Assembly (NCBI GenBank): GCA_035513215.1
Contig: DATKCK010000099.1
Location: forward strand, 16,196-80,195
Length of the DNA stretch: 64,000 nucleotides
Origin: DATCZB01 sp035513215
GTDB lineage: Bacteria; Pseudomonadota; Gammaproteobacteria; Steroidobacterales; Rariloculaceae
Reading direction: 5' to 3'
The notes under the pieces were generated by a model. That model saw only the letters and a program-made list of their open reading frames with translations. It searched no databases and was not told where the DNA came from. This document shows positions 51,437 to 59,436 of the stretch, in pieces. Position 1 is the first letter of the stretch. Every line of letters starts with the position of its first letter. The position numbers and the translations under genes are program-made.

Positions 51437-52848
51437 GCGAGTCGCGAAAAGCCGATCTCGTCGTGCTCGGCGCGGGGCCGGGGGGCTACACCGCGGCCTT
51501 TCGGGCCGCCGATCTCGGCATGGACGTGACGCTCGTCGAACGCTGGCCCACGCTCGGCGGAGTCTGTCTCAACGTCGGCTGCATCCCGTCGAAAGCCCTG
51601 CTGCATGCCGCGCGCGTGCTCGAAGAGGCGAAGGAAGCGGCCGAGCTCGGCATCGATTTCGGCAAGCCGGGAATCGATCTCGACAAGCTTCGGGGCTGGA
51701 AGAACGGCATCGTCGGCAAGCTGACCGGCGGTCTCAATACGCTCGCGAAACAGCGCAAGGTCACGGTCGTGCACGGCACGGGGCGCTTCGCCGACTCGAA
51801 CCGGCTGATCGTCGAAGGCGACAAGGGCAAGACGGAGATCGAGTTCGATCAGTGCATCATCGCGGCCGGCTCGGAGCCCGCGCTGCTGCCGAACCTGCCC
51901 GACGATCCGCGCATCATCGACTCGACCGGCGCGCTGGAGCTCGGCGGGTTGCCGAAACGCCTGCTCGTCGTCGGCGGCGGGATCATCGGGCTCGAGATGG
52001 CGACGGTCTACGAGGCGCTCGGTGTCGCCGTATCGGTCGTCGAGCTGACCGAGACGCTGATGCCAGGATGCGATCGCGATCTCGTTCGCCCGCTGCAAAA
52101 GCGCATCGCTTCACGCTACGAAGCGATCATGCTCGGCACCAAGGTCACGGGGTTCGAAGCCGGCAAGTCGGGAATTAAGGTCAGCTTCGAGGGCAAGCAG
52201 GCGCCCGATGGCCCCGAGACCTACGACAGTGTGCTCGTCGCGGTCGGCCGCAAGCCGAACGGAAAGGCCGTCGGCGCCGAAGCCGCCGGCGTCACGGTCG
52301 GCGAGCGCGGCTTCATCGAGGTCGACACGCAGATGCGGACGAACGTGCCGCACATCTTCGCGATCGGGGATATCGTCGGCCCGCCGATGCTGGCGCACAA
52401 GGCGACTCACGAGGGCCGCGTCGCGGCCGAGGTGGCGTCCGGCATGAAGACGCATTTCGATGCGCGGGTCGTGCCGTCGGTGGCCTATACGGATCCCGAG
52501 GTCGCCTGGGTCGGCGTGACCGAGGAAGAGGCGAAGGCCGGGAAGATCGGTTACGAGAAGGGCAGCTTCCCCTGGGCGGCGAGCGGCCGATCGCTCGCGC
52601 TCGGCCGGTCGGAAGGCATGACCAAGCTCCTGTTCGACGAGAAGACCGGCCAGATCATCGGCGCCGGCATCGTCGGCACGAATGCCGGCGAGCTGATTTC
52701 CGAGGCCGTGCTCGCGATCGAGCTCGGCTGCGATGCGGCGGATATCGGCCTGACGATCCACCCGCATCCGACGCTGTCCGAAACCCTGGCATTTTCGGCC
52801 GAAGCGGCCGAGGGCACGATCACCGACCTCTATATCCCGCGCAAATGA
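51433..52848 (+). CDS. lpdA: Dihydrolipoyl dehydrogenase (E3)
   Basis: The 471-aa flavoprotein has the FAD motif VVLGAGPGGYTAAFRAADLG, redox-active disulfide GVCLNVGCIPSKALLHAA, NAD motif LLVVGGGIIGLEMATVYEAL, IFAIGDIVGPPMLAHKATHE and the C-terminal dimer motif TIHPHPTLSETLAFSAEA with the catalytic His. It reoxidises the dihydrolipoyl groups of AceF. The ATGA overlap with aceF shows translational coupling. The next gene also overlaps by 4 nt. Confidence 0.96.
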   Translation: MSESRKADLVVLGAGPGGYTAAFRAADLGMDVTLVERWPTLGGVCLNVGCIPSKALLHAARVLEEAKEAAELGIDFGKPGIDLDKLRGWKNGIVGKLTGGLNTLAKQRKVTVVHGTGRFADSNRLIVEGDKGKTEIEFDQCIIAAGSEPALLPNLPDDPRIIDSTGALELGGLPKRLLVVGGGIIGLEMATVYEALGVAVSVVELTETLMPGCDRDLVRPLQKRIASRYEAIMLGTKVTGFEAGKSGIKVSFEGKQAPDGPETYDSVLVAVGRKPNGKAVGAEAAGVTVGERGFIEVDTQMRTNVPHIFAIGDIVGPPMLAHKATHEGRVAAEVASGMKTHFDARVVPSVAYTDPEVAWVGVTEEEAKAGKIGYEKGSFPWAASGRSLALGRSEGMTKLLFDEKTGQIIGAGIVGTNAGELISEAVLAIELGCDAADIGLTIHPHPTLSETLAFSAEAAEGTITDLYIPRK

Positions 52849-53837
52849 TCGCATCGCGAGCGCTGACCTGTCGGACCGCCGCCGGGCTGATCGCGCTTTT
52901 CGTTGCCGGCTGTGCCCATGAGCCGGCGTTTCGCGCCGAGCTGCCTGAGACCGTCGATGCCGAGACCCGCGCGATCGCGGTCATCGGCGATCTTCAGCAG
53001 ACGCCCGGCTTCGTCCGCTTCGTGCGCCGCCGCGAGGAAACGCGCCGCGAGCAGCTCGAGCTGATCGACGACCTCAAAGGCCGGATCGACGATCTCGGCG
53101 CGCTCGTCATCGTCGGCGATCTCGTCTATTCGGCGCGATCGGATCGCGACTGGAAACGTTTCGATGCGCTCGTTTCGCCGTTTGCCGCCGCCGTCCCTGT
53201 GCTGCCTGCGATCGGCAACCACGACTATCCGTGCATCCTTATACAAATATGCAGAAAATCAAATGTTTCCAGAGGAATGTTGCAGCGGTTTCCCTGGTTC
53301 GTGCCCGGCCAGCCTTATGCCGTCGACGCCGGCGATTTGAGGCTGCTTTTTCTCGACAGCGAGACCGGGCTCGAAGGCCAGGGCACGTGGCTCGCCGCTG
53401 AGCTCGACGCGGCACGCGGCCGCTATGCCGCGGCGCTCGTCTTCTTCCACCGGCCCCCGTTCACGAACTCGATCGACTGGGGCTCGGATCCGAGCCCCGA
53501 CCTGCTCGACAACTTCGTCCCGCCGCTCGAGCGCGCCGGCCTGCCGGTCGTCGTGTTCAACGGCCATTTGCACGGCTTCGAGTACCTCGTTCGCGACGGC
53601 GTGCATTACGTGACGACAGCGGGCGGCGGCGGGCCGCGCGGCGCGATGAGCGACGAGCGGCCGTTCGATCGCTACCGCGGGCCCGATTGCCTTCAGCAGA
53701 GGAGAGGGACGGTATTTCGCCCGTTCAACTACGTACTGCTGCGCCGAACGTCGGACGGACTCGCCATCGAGGTTCGCGGATTCTGCGGCGGCGACGCCGC
53801 CGTCGTCCGTCTCGATTCGATCGAGATCCCGCTCTAG
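52845..53837 (+). CDS. Calcineurin-like metallophosphoesterase lipoprotein
   Basis: The 330-aa protein overlaps lpdA by ATGA. The signal sequence ends LFVAGCAH (lipobox). Metal-binding motifs of the phosphoesterase fold are visible: AIAVIGDLQQ, ALVIVGDLVYSARSDRDW, PAIGNHDYPC, AALVFFHRPPF and VVVFNGHLHGFEYL. It probably hydrolyses phosphate esters or nucleotides outside the cytoplasm. One oddity is an AT-rich patch around 53235-53280 encoding ILIQICRKSNVS, unlike its surroundings, perhaps a small insertion. Confidence 0.85.
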   Translation: MIASRALTCRTAAGLIALFVAGCAHEPAFRAELPETVDAETRAIAVIGDLQQTPGFVRFVRRREETRREQLELIDDLKGRIDDLGALVIVGDLVYSARSDRDWKRFDALVSPFAAAVPVLPAIGNHDYPCILIQICRKSNVSRGMLQRFPWFVPGQPYAVDAGDLRLLFLDSETGLEGQGTWLAAELDAARGRYAAALVFFHRPPFTNSIDWGSDPSPDLLDNFVPPLERAGLPVVVFNGHLHGFEYLVRDGVHYVTTAGGGGPRGAMSDERPFDRYRGPDCLQQRRGTVFRPFNYVLLRRTSDGLAIEVRGFCGGDAAVVRLDSIEIPL

Positions 53838-54475
53838 CCCGGTTTCGGCGTCTTCGGCCGGTACTCGCAGAGATCCGCGACGGGGCAGGCGTAACAAAGC
53901 GGCTTTTGCGCCTTGCAGACGTAGCGCCCGTGAAGAATGAGCCAGTGATGGGCGTTGCGCTTGTACTCGTCGGGCGTGAACTTGACGAGCCGCTGCTCGA
54001 CCTCGTTGACGTTCTTGCCGGGGGCGAGGCCCGTGCGGTTCGCGACGCGAAAGATATGCGTATCGACGGCGATCGTCGGCTGCCCGAACGCCGTGTTGAG
54101 AACGACATTGGCGGTCTTGCGGCCGACTCCGGGCAGCGCCTCGAGCGCTTCGCGGTGCTCGGGCACCTCACTGCCATGCTCGTCGACGAGGATCCGGCAC
54201 GTCCCGATGATGTTTTTGGCCTTGCTGTTGTAGAGGCCGATCGTGCGGATGTAGCGCTTCAGACCCTTCTCGCCGAGCTTCAGCATCGCCGCCGGCGTGT
54301 TGGCGGCGGCGAAAAGCCTGGCCGTCGCCTTGTTGACGCTGACGTCGGTGGCCTGCGCGGAAAGGATGACGGCGATCAGAAGCTCGAAGCTCGATCCGTA
54401 ATGGAGCTCCGTCCGGGGATTCGGATTGGCTTCGGCGAGGCGCGAATAGATCGCCGCGCGCCTGGCTCGATTCAC
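53834..54475 (-). CDS. nth: Endonuclease III
   Basis: The 213-aa protein has the helix-hairpin-helix ALPGVGRKTANVVLNTAFG with catalytic Lys, Asp in IAVDTHIFRVANRTGL, and a [4Fe-4S] cluster loop C-x6-C-x2-C-x5-C in CKAQKPLCYACPVADLC. It removes oxidised pyrimidines and cuts at abasic sites. It is the last gene of the metG-rsxABCDGE-nth run, starting directly after rsxE, as in enterobacterial rsx-nth operons. Its 3' end overlaps the phosphoesterase gene by 4 nt. Confidence 0.95.
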   Translation of the reverse strand: MNRARRAAIYSRLAEANPNPRTELHYGSSFELLIAVILSAQATDVSVNKATARLFAAANTPAAMLKLGEKGLKRYIRTIGLYNSKAKNIIGTCRILVDEHGSEVPEHREALEALPGVGRKTANVVLNTAFGQPTIAVDTHIFRVANRTGLAPGKNVNEVEQRLVKFTPDEYKRNAHHWLILHGRYVCKAQKPLCYACPVADLCEYRPKTPKPG

Positions 54476-55123
54476 CTAGATCGATTCCCGCGCCGTCAGC
54501 CAGTTCCTGATCGCAAGCAGCGCGGCGAGGCCGAAGAACGCCCCCGGCGGCAGAATCGCGATCAGCATGCCGTCGAAGCCGAGCTCGATGGCGAATCTCT
54601 CGGCGCCCGGCCCGAGCAGCATTTCGAGGCCGGAGAACAGTGTCCCCGCGCCGAGAGCCTCGCGGGCCGCGCCGAGCGTGACGAGCACGGCGGCGAACCC
54701 GAGCCCCGTCGCGACCGCCGCCGCCGCCGAGTAGGCGACCGGCCGCCGGCTCGCGACCGTCTCGGCCTGCGCGAGAATGGCGCAGTTCGTGATGATCAGC
54801 GGAATGAAGAGCCCGAGCGTCTGATGCAGCTCGAAGAATAGCGCGCTCGTCAACAGGTCGATCGACGTCACGAGCGAAGCGATGATCAGCACGAAAAGCG
54901 GAATGCGCACGACGGGCACGAGCGCCGCACGCATGGACGATATCGCGATGTTCGTCATCAGCAGCACGGCGGCCGTCGCGAGGCCGAGCATGAGCCCGTT
55001 GACGAAGGTCGTCGTGACGGCCAGGAGCGGACAAAGCCCGAGGAGCTGGACGAGCGCCGCATTGTTGCGCCAGAGACCTTCGGTCCAGGGCACGGGAGCG
55101 ATGGCTGTCGGGCTGCTGCTCAT
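54476..55123 (-). CDS. rsxE: Electron transport complex subunit RsxE
   Basis: The 215-aa membrane protein has about six helices and the RsxE/RnfE pattern NNAALVQLLGLCPLLAVTTT, LMLGLATAAVLLMTNIAISS, IPLFVLIIASLVTSIDLL and TNCAILAQAE. It belongs to the six-subunit Rnf-type complex that couples NADH and ferredoxin or SoxR-reduction chemistry to the membrane. It follows rsxG by 8 nt and precedes nth directly. Confidence 0.94.
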   Translation of the reverse strand: MSSSPTAIAPVPWTEGLWRNNAALVQLLGLCPLLAVTTTFVNGLMLGLATAAVLLMTNIAISSMRAALVPVVRIPLFVLIIASLVTSIDLLTSALFFELHQTLGLFIPLIITNCAILAQAETVASRRPVAYSAAAAVATGLGFAAVLVTLGAAREALGAGTLFSGLEMLLGPGAERFAIELGFDGMLIAILPPGAFFGLAALLAIRNWLTARESI

Positions 55124-55131
55124 CTTCGGCT

Positions 55132-55791
55132 CTATTCGGGTGAGGCGCTGCCGCGCGATTCGGCTTCGCGCCGCGCCCTGGCGATGAGCTCGTCGCGATG
55201 CGCGTCGAAGTATAGCAGCGTGTTGTGGACGGCCTGGACGACGGCCCGCGGCGTAACCGTCGCACCGGTGATCGAGTCGAACACGCCGTCGTCCCTGGTC
55301 AGCGCCCAGTCGACGGCAGCCGGATCGTTGACGCTCGCACCGTCGAACTGCAGCAGCCAGCCGGATTTCTCGATGTCGATCAGGTCGCCGAGTCCCGGCG
55401 TCTCGCGATGGCTGACGACTCTGACGCCGGTAACCTCTCCCGAGCCGACGTCGATGCCGATCAGCAGATAGATCGGCGCGTTGTAGCCGCCGGGGGCGAT
55501 GCTCGCGAAGATTGCCGCGAGCGGCTCGGTGCCGTCGACGGGCACGAAGACGTCGATCGGCTCGTCGCTGCCGAGCAGCGCTTCGTCCTCGGCCGTGATC
55601 AGCACGGGGTCGAGGTCGCGTTCGAGCAGGCGTTCGTCGAGCACGCTCGACAGGCTTGCGAGCAGGCGCGCGCGCTGATTCTCCGCAATGCGCTCATGGC
55701 TGAATTCCCAGCTCGCCGTCACGAGCACGGCCGCGGCGGCCGCGATCGCCGCGACCAGAAGCACCGTCGCGAGCGGCTTGCCTTCAGCCAT
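55132..55791 (-). CDS. rsxG: Electron transport complex subunit RsxG
   Basis: The 219-aa protein has an N-terminal membrane helix (PLATVLLVAAIAAAAAVLVT) and a periplasmic FMN-binding domain with the acceptor Thr in SITGATVTPRAVVQAVHN (about 178), plus GIDVGSGEVTGVRVVSHRET and GLGDLID. FMN is expected to be linked to that threonine. Its start overlaps the rsxD 3' end by 8 nt. Confidence 0.94.
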   Translation of the reverse strand: MAEGKPLATVLLVAAIAAAAAVLVTASWEFSHERIAENQRARLLASLSSVLDERLLERDLDPVLITAEDEALLGSDEPIDVFVPVDGTEPLAAIFASIAPGGYNAPIYLLIGIDVGSGEVTGVRVVSHRETPGLGDLIDIEKSGWLLQFDGASVNDPAAVDWALTRDDGVFDSITGATVTPRAVVQAVHNTLLYFDAHRDELIARARREAESRGSASPE

Positions 55792-56833
55792 GGCCGAAGA
55801 CCCTCGGACGCGTGTAGCGATCGATCAGCGGCACGGCGGCGTTCATGATCAGGACGGCGAACGCGACGCCGTCCGGGTATCCGCCCCAGGTCCGGATCGC
55901 GAAGGTCAGGAAGCCGATCGAGCAGCCGTAGATCAACCGCCCGCGTATCGTCGCAGCGGCCGAAACGGGATCGGTCGCGATGAAAAACGCACCGAGCAGC
56001 GCGGCGCCGCTGAACAGATGAAATCCGGGCCCGGCATATCCGGCCGGGTCGAAGGCGAACAGCAGGCCCGACGGAATCACGAGACCCGCGAGCATCGCGA
56101 TCGGAATGTGCCAGCGGATGATGCCGGCCGACAGCAGATACAGCCCGCCCAGAATCAGGAAATTGCCGACCCATTCCCAGCCGCGCCCGCCGAAGTCGCC
56201 GAACAGCGAGTTTGCCCGGATCTCGGTGAAGGTCTGACCGGAACGCAGCCCCTCCTTGACGAGATCGAGCGGCGTCGCCCGCGTCATCGCGTCGAGGCCG
56301 AGCTCGGGAGGCAGCGTGCCCGTGAAGGCATAGGCGAGGTGCGCGAGCGGCTCGAGATGGACGTAATCGATGTCGCCCATGCGCGGCGGCACCCATCGGG
56401 TCATCTCGACGGGAAACGACAACAGCAGGATCGCGTAGCCGACCATCGCCGGATTGAACAGGTTCTTGCCGAGACCGCCGTAAAGCTGCTTCGCGAGCAC
56501 GATGGCCGAGACACCGCCTGCCGCCGGAACCCACCATGGCACGAGCGGCGGCATCGAGAACGCGAGCAGGGCCGCCGTCACGACGGCGCTGCCGTCGCCG
56601 AGCGCCGGCTGGATCGGCCGGCCGCGGATCCGGAGCATGGCCGCCTCGGCCAGCACCGACGCGGCCGCGCAAACTAGGAAATTGATCACGAGCCCGAAGC
56701 CAAAGAACCAGACGTAGCAGGCCGCGGCCGGAACGAGCGCGTAAAGCACGCGGCGCATGATGACGGGCACGGCATGTTTCGGCGGGCTGTGCGGCGCCGT
56801 CTTGACCCCGAAACGCGCCGTCTCAGCCGACAT
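55784..56833 (-). CDS. rsxD: Electron transport complex subunit RsxD
   Basis: The 349-aa membrane protein starts at ATG 56833, overlapping the rsxC end by 11 nt. Family motifs include VTAALLAFSMPPLVPWWVPA, KQLYGGLGKNLFNPAMVGYA, GAFFIATDPVSAAATIRGRL and GGYPDGVAFAVLIMNAAVPL, ending TRPRVFGHG. The usual FMN acceptor site SGAT reads SGAA here: codon GCG at 56000-56002 gives Ala278 instead of Thr. If correct, covalent FMN attachment by a phosphoester bond should be absent. Confidence 0.94.
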   Translation of the reverse strand: MSAETARFGVKTAPHSPPKHAVPVIMRRVLYALVPAAACYVWFFGFGLVINFLVCAAASVLAEAAMLRIRGRPIQPALGDGSAVVTAALLAFSMPPLVPWWVPAAGGVSAIVLAKQLYGGLGKNLFNPAMVGYAILLLSFPVEMTRWVPPRMGDIDYVHLEPLAHLAYAFTGTLPPELGLDAMTRATPLDLVKEGLRSGQTFTEIRANSLFGDFGGRGWEWVGNFLILGGLYLLSAGIIRWHIPIAMLAGLVIPSGLLFAFDPAGYAGPGFHLFSGAALLGAFFIATDPVSAAATIRGRLIYGCSIGFLTFAIRTWGGYPDGVAFAVLIMNAAVPLIDRYTRPRVFGHG

Positions 56834-58355
56834 CGGTCTCGCCCTTGCGTTCGCGGCCGCGCGCGACGGCCGCGCGGATTGCCTCGACCCGATCTTCCTC
56901 GCTGCCGAGCATGCGTTTGATCTCGTCGCGGCGCTGCTCATCGGCCACGGCCGCCTCGTGCCGGCGTTGCTCGCGCAGGCGATACCGCTCGTCGGATTGC
57001 TGCGAGAACGCCTCCCGCGCGTCGCTGCTACGCACAAGCTCCTTGGCGTCGCGAAACGACTGAGTCAGCAGAATCTGGCTCGGGCAGACGACGTCGCAAA
57101 GCCCGCACTCGATGCAATCGAAAAGGTCGAGCTCGTTCAGCATGGCCACGTTCGAGGCCCGTGCCGCGAGCACGAGATCCTGCGGTTGCAGGCGCGCCGG
57201 GCAGACGATAGAGCATTCGCCGCAGCGGATGCAGGGCCATTCGTGCGAATCGCGCCGCACCTCGGGCGCCGAGGCGACGATGATGCAATTGCTCGCTTTC
57301 GTGACCGGCAGGTCATCGCTCCCCATGGCAAAACCCATCATGCTGCCGCCCTGAATGAGCCGCACGGTTTCGCCGCGATAGCCGCCGCAGGCCGCAATCA
57401 GATCCGCAATCGGCGTGCCGATCATCGCCTCGATGTTGCAGGGCTCGGCAACGCCCGCTCCAGTGACGGTGACGATGCGCCGCGTCAGCGGTTCGCCGTG
57501 GCGGAAGTAACGGTGCACGGCGTAAGCCGTCGCGACGTTCTGACAGATAAAGCCGACGTCCCCGGGAAAGCGCCCGCTCGGAACCTCGACTTCGGTGAGC
57601 ACGTCGACGAGCTGCCGCTCGCCGCCGGCCGGATAGATCGACGGCAACTCCGCGATGGATAGACGCTCGATGCCGAGCGCTTCCCCGGCGGCCGTGATCG
57701 CATCGATCGCTTGCGGCTTGTCGCGCTCGATCGCGACGATGCACTCTTTCGCATCGACGAGTTGTCGCAGAATCTCGGCACCGTCGAGAATCTCCTTTGC
57801 CGATTCGCGCATCAGCATGTCGTCGCAGCTTATGTAGGGCTCGCACTCGGCGCCGTTGATGATCAACAGCTCGCACGCGACGCCGGATGCGAGCCTGAGC
57901 TTGGCCGCCGCGGGAAAGACGGCGCCGCCGAGGCCGACGATGCCGGCCGCCCGGATCTGCTCGAGCTTGGCTTCGAGTGTCGCGCCGGGCTCGACCGGGG
58001 CCGGCTCGCGCACCGCGCGATCGGCGCCGTCCGTTTCGATGACGACGCACTGCTCCACGACCACGGCGGACGCGAGCGGCACTTCGCGGGCCTCGATCGC
58101 GACGACCGTGCCCGACGTCGGCGCATGCACGTCGGCGGCGTCGATCGAGTTGGCGCGCGCGATCGTCTCGCCGCGCAGCGCCGGTTGCCCTACCTCGACG
58201 ACGGGCACTGCGGCGGGCCCGCGGTGCTGGCGCGTGCTGACGATCAGGCGCGGTGGAATGAAGGCCTTGTGGATCGGCCGCGCCGTCGATTCCGTCTTGT
58301 TCGCTGGCAGCCGCATCCCACCCGTCAGGCGCCGCCTCGGCGTGAACTTAAGCAT
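56823..58355 (-). CDS. rsxC: Electron transport complex subunit RsxC
   Basis: The 510-aa protein starts at ATG 58355 (MLKFTPRRRLTGGMRLPANK), overlapping rsxB by 8 nt. It has an NADH/FMN-binding region (GIVGLGGAVFPAAAKL, LIINGAECEPYISCDD), a SLBB-like part (VTVTGAGVAEPCNIEAMIGT) and two [4Fe-4S] motifs, CIRCGECSIVCP and CIECGLCDVVCP. The C-terminal Arg/Glu-rich helix is short compared with the long repeats in enterobacterial RsxC. It is the NADH-oxidising subunit of the complex. Confidence 0.95.
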   Translation of the reverse strand: MLKFTPRRRLTGGMRLPANKTESTARPIHKAFIPPRLIVSTRQHRGPAAVPVVEVGQPALRGETIARANSIDAADVHAPTSGTVVAIEAREVPLASAVVVEQCVVIETDGADRAVREPAPVEPGATLEAKLEQIRAAGIVGLGGAVFPAAAKLRLASGVACELLIINGAECEPYISCDDMLMRESAKEILDGAEILRQLVDAKECIVAIERDKPQAIDAITAAGEALGIERLSIAELPSIYPAGGERQLVDVLTEVEVPSGRFPGDVGFICQNVATAYAVHRYFRHGEPLTRRIVTVTGAGVAEPCNIEAMIGTPIADLIAACGGYRGETVRLIQGGSMMGFAMGSDDLPVTKASNCIIVASAPEVRRDSHEWPCIRCGECSIVCPARLQPQDLVLAARASNVAMLNELDLFDCIECGLCDVVCPSQILLTQSFRDAKELVRSSDAREAFSQQSDERYRLREQRRHEAAVADEQRRDEIKRMLGSEEDRVEAIRAAVARGRERKGETDVG

Positions 58356-58845
58356 TGCGTTCGACCATCGAGATGCAGTCGACGGGGCAGGGCGGCAGAC
58401 AGAGCTCGCAGCCCGTGCAATGGGCCGCGATGACCGTGTGCATGCGCTGCGGCAGACCCGCGATCGCGTCGACGGGACAGGCTTCGGCACAGCGGTTGCA
58501 GCCGATGCAGACCGACTCGTCGATCAGCGCGCGCTTTAGCATGCTGGCGCGGCCCAGGCTCTCGTCGACCGGCACGGGGTCGCGGCCGAGCAGGCCCGCC
58601 AGCGCGCGCACCGTCTCGACGCCGCCCGGCGGGCAGCGATTGATGTCGGCGGCGCCGTCGGCGATCGCCTCGGCATACGGCCTGCACCCGGCGTAGCCGC
58701 ACTGCGCGCACTGGATCCGCGGCAGCAGGCGCTCGATCGCGTCGACGGCCGAGTCGTCGGCCTTGCCGAGCATGCGGGCGGAAACGACGAGAATCGTGGA
58801 AAGTCCTGTTGCCAGCCCGACCAGTATGACGATACCGCTGAGCAT
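58348..58845 (-). CDS. rsxB: Electron transport complex subunit RsxB
   Basis: The 165-aa iron-sulfur protein starts at ATG 58845. It has an N-terminal membrane anchor (MLSGIVILVGLATGLSTILV), the CAQCGYAGCRPYAEAIADG cluster site, and two ferredoxin-type clusters: CIGCNRCAEACPVDAI and CTGCELCLPPCPVDCI. It transfers electrons inside the Rsx complex. It is spaced 7 nt from the rsxA stop. Confidence 0.95.
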   Translation of the reverse strand: MLSGIVILVGLATGLSTILVVSARMLGKADDSAVDAIERLLPRIQCAQCGYAGCRPYAEAIADGAADINRCPPGGVETVRALAGLLGRDPVPVDESLGRASMLKRALIDESVCIGCNRCAEACPVDAIAGLPQRMHTVIAAHCTGCELCLPPCPVDCISMVERNA

Positions 58846-58852
58846 GCCGGTT

Positions 58853-59434
58853 CTAGAGTCGGGCGAAGCCCGTGAAGCCGAGAAACGCGAGCGACAGAAT
58901 ACCGGCCGTGACGAGCGCGATCGCGCTGCCGCGAAACGGCGCCGGAACATCGGCGAGCTCGAGCCGCTCGCGCAGGCCCGCGAGCAGGGCGAGCACGAGA
59001 CCGAAGCCGAGCGCGGCGCCCGCGCCGTAGAATATCGCCGCCAGCAGGCTCCGGCTCGCCGTCGAGTTGAGCAGGGCGACGCCGAGCACGGCGCAATTGC
59101 TTGCGATCAGCGGGATGTAGAGGCCCAGGACCCGGTGCAGGAGAGGCGAGAAGCGACGGACGAGAAGGTCTGTGAGCTGTACGGCCGCGCCGATGATCAG
59201 AATGAATGCGATCAACCTCAGATACTCGATCTCGTACGGGATCAGCAACCACCGTTCGACCAGATGTGAGAGCGCCGACGCCGTCGTCAGCACGAGACCG
59301 GTGGCGAGCCCCATGCCGACGGCCCCCTCGAGCCGCCGCGACGCGCCCATGAAAGGGCAAAGCCCGAGGAACTGGACCAACACGAAGTTGTTCACCAGTG
59401 CCGCGGCAATGATGATCAGAGCGAGCTCGGTCAC
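58853..59434 (-). CDS. rsxA: Electron transport complex subunit RsxA
   Basis: The 193-aa membrane protein has six helices and the signature NNFVLVQFLGLCPFMGASRR, with a second conserved half RVLGLYIPLIASNCAVLGVA. The two Cys-containing half-sites (LGLCP and SNCA) are those that bind a membrane-embedded iron-sulfur cluster in Rnf/Nqr-type complexes. It starts 2 nt after the metG stop, so the operon is read from metG into rsx. Confidence 0.95.
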   Translation of the reverse strand: MTELALIIIAAALVNNFVLVQFLGLCPFMGASRRLEGAVGMGLATGLVLTTASALSHLVERWLLIPYEIEYLRLIAFILIIGAAVQLTDLLVRRFSPLLHRVLGLYIPLIASNCAVLGVALLNSTASRSLLAAIFYGAGAALGFGLVLALLAGLRERLELADVPAPFRGSAIALVTAGILSLAFLGFTGFARL

Positions 59435-59436
59435 GG

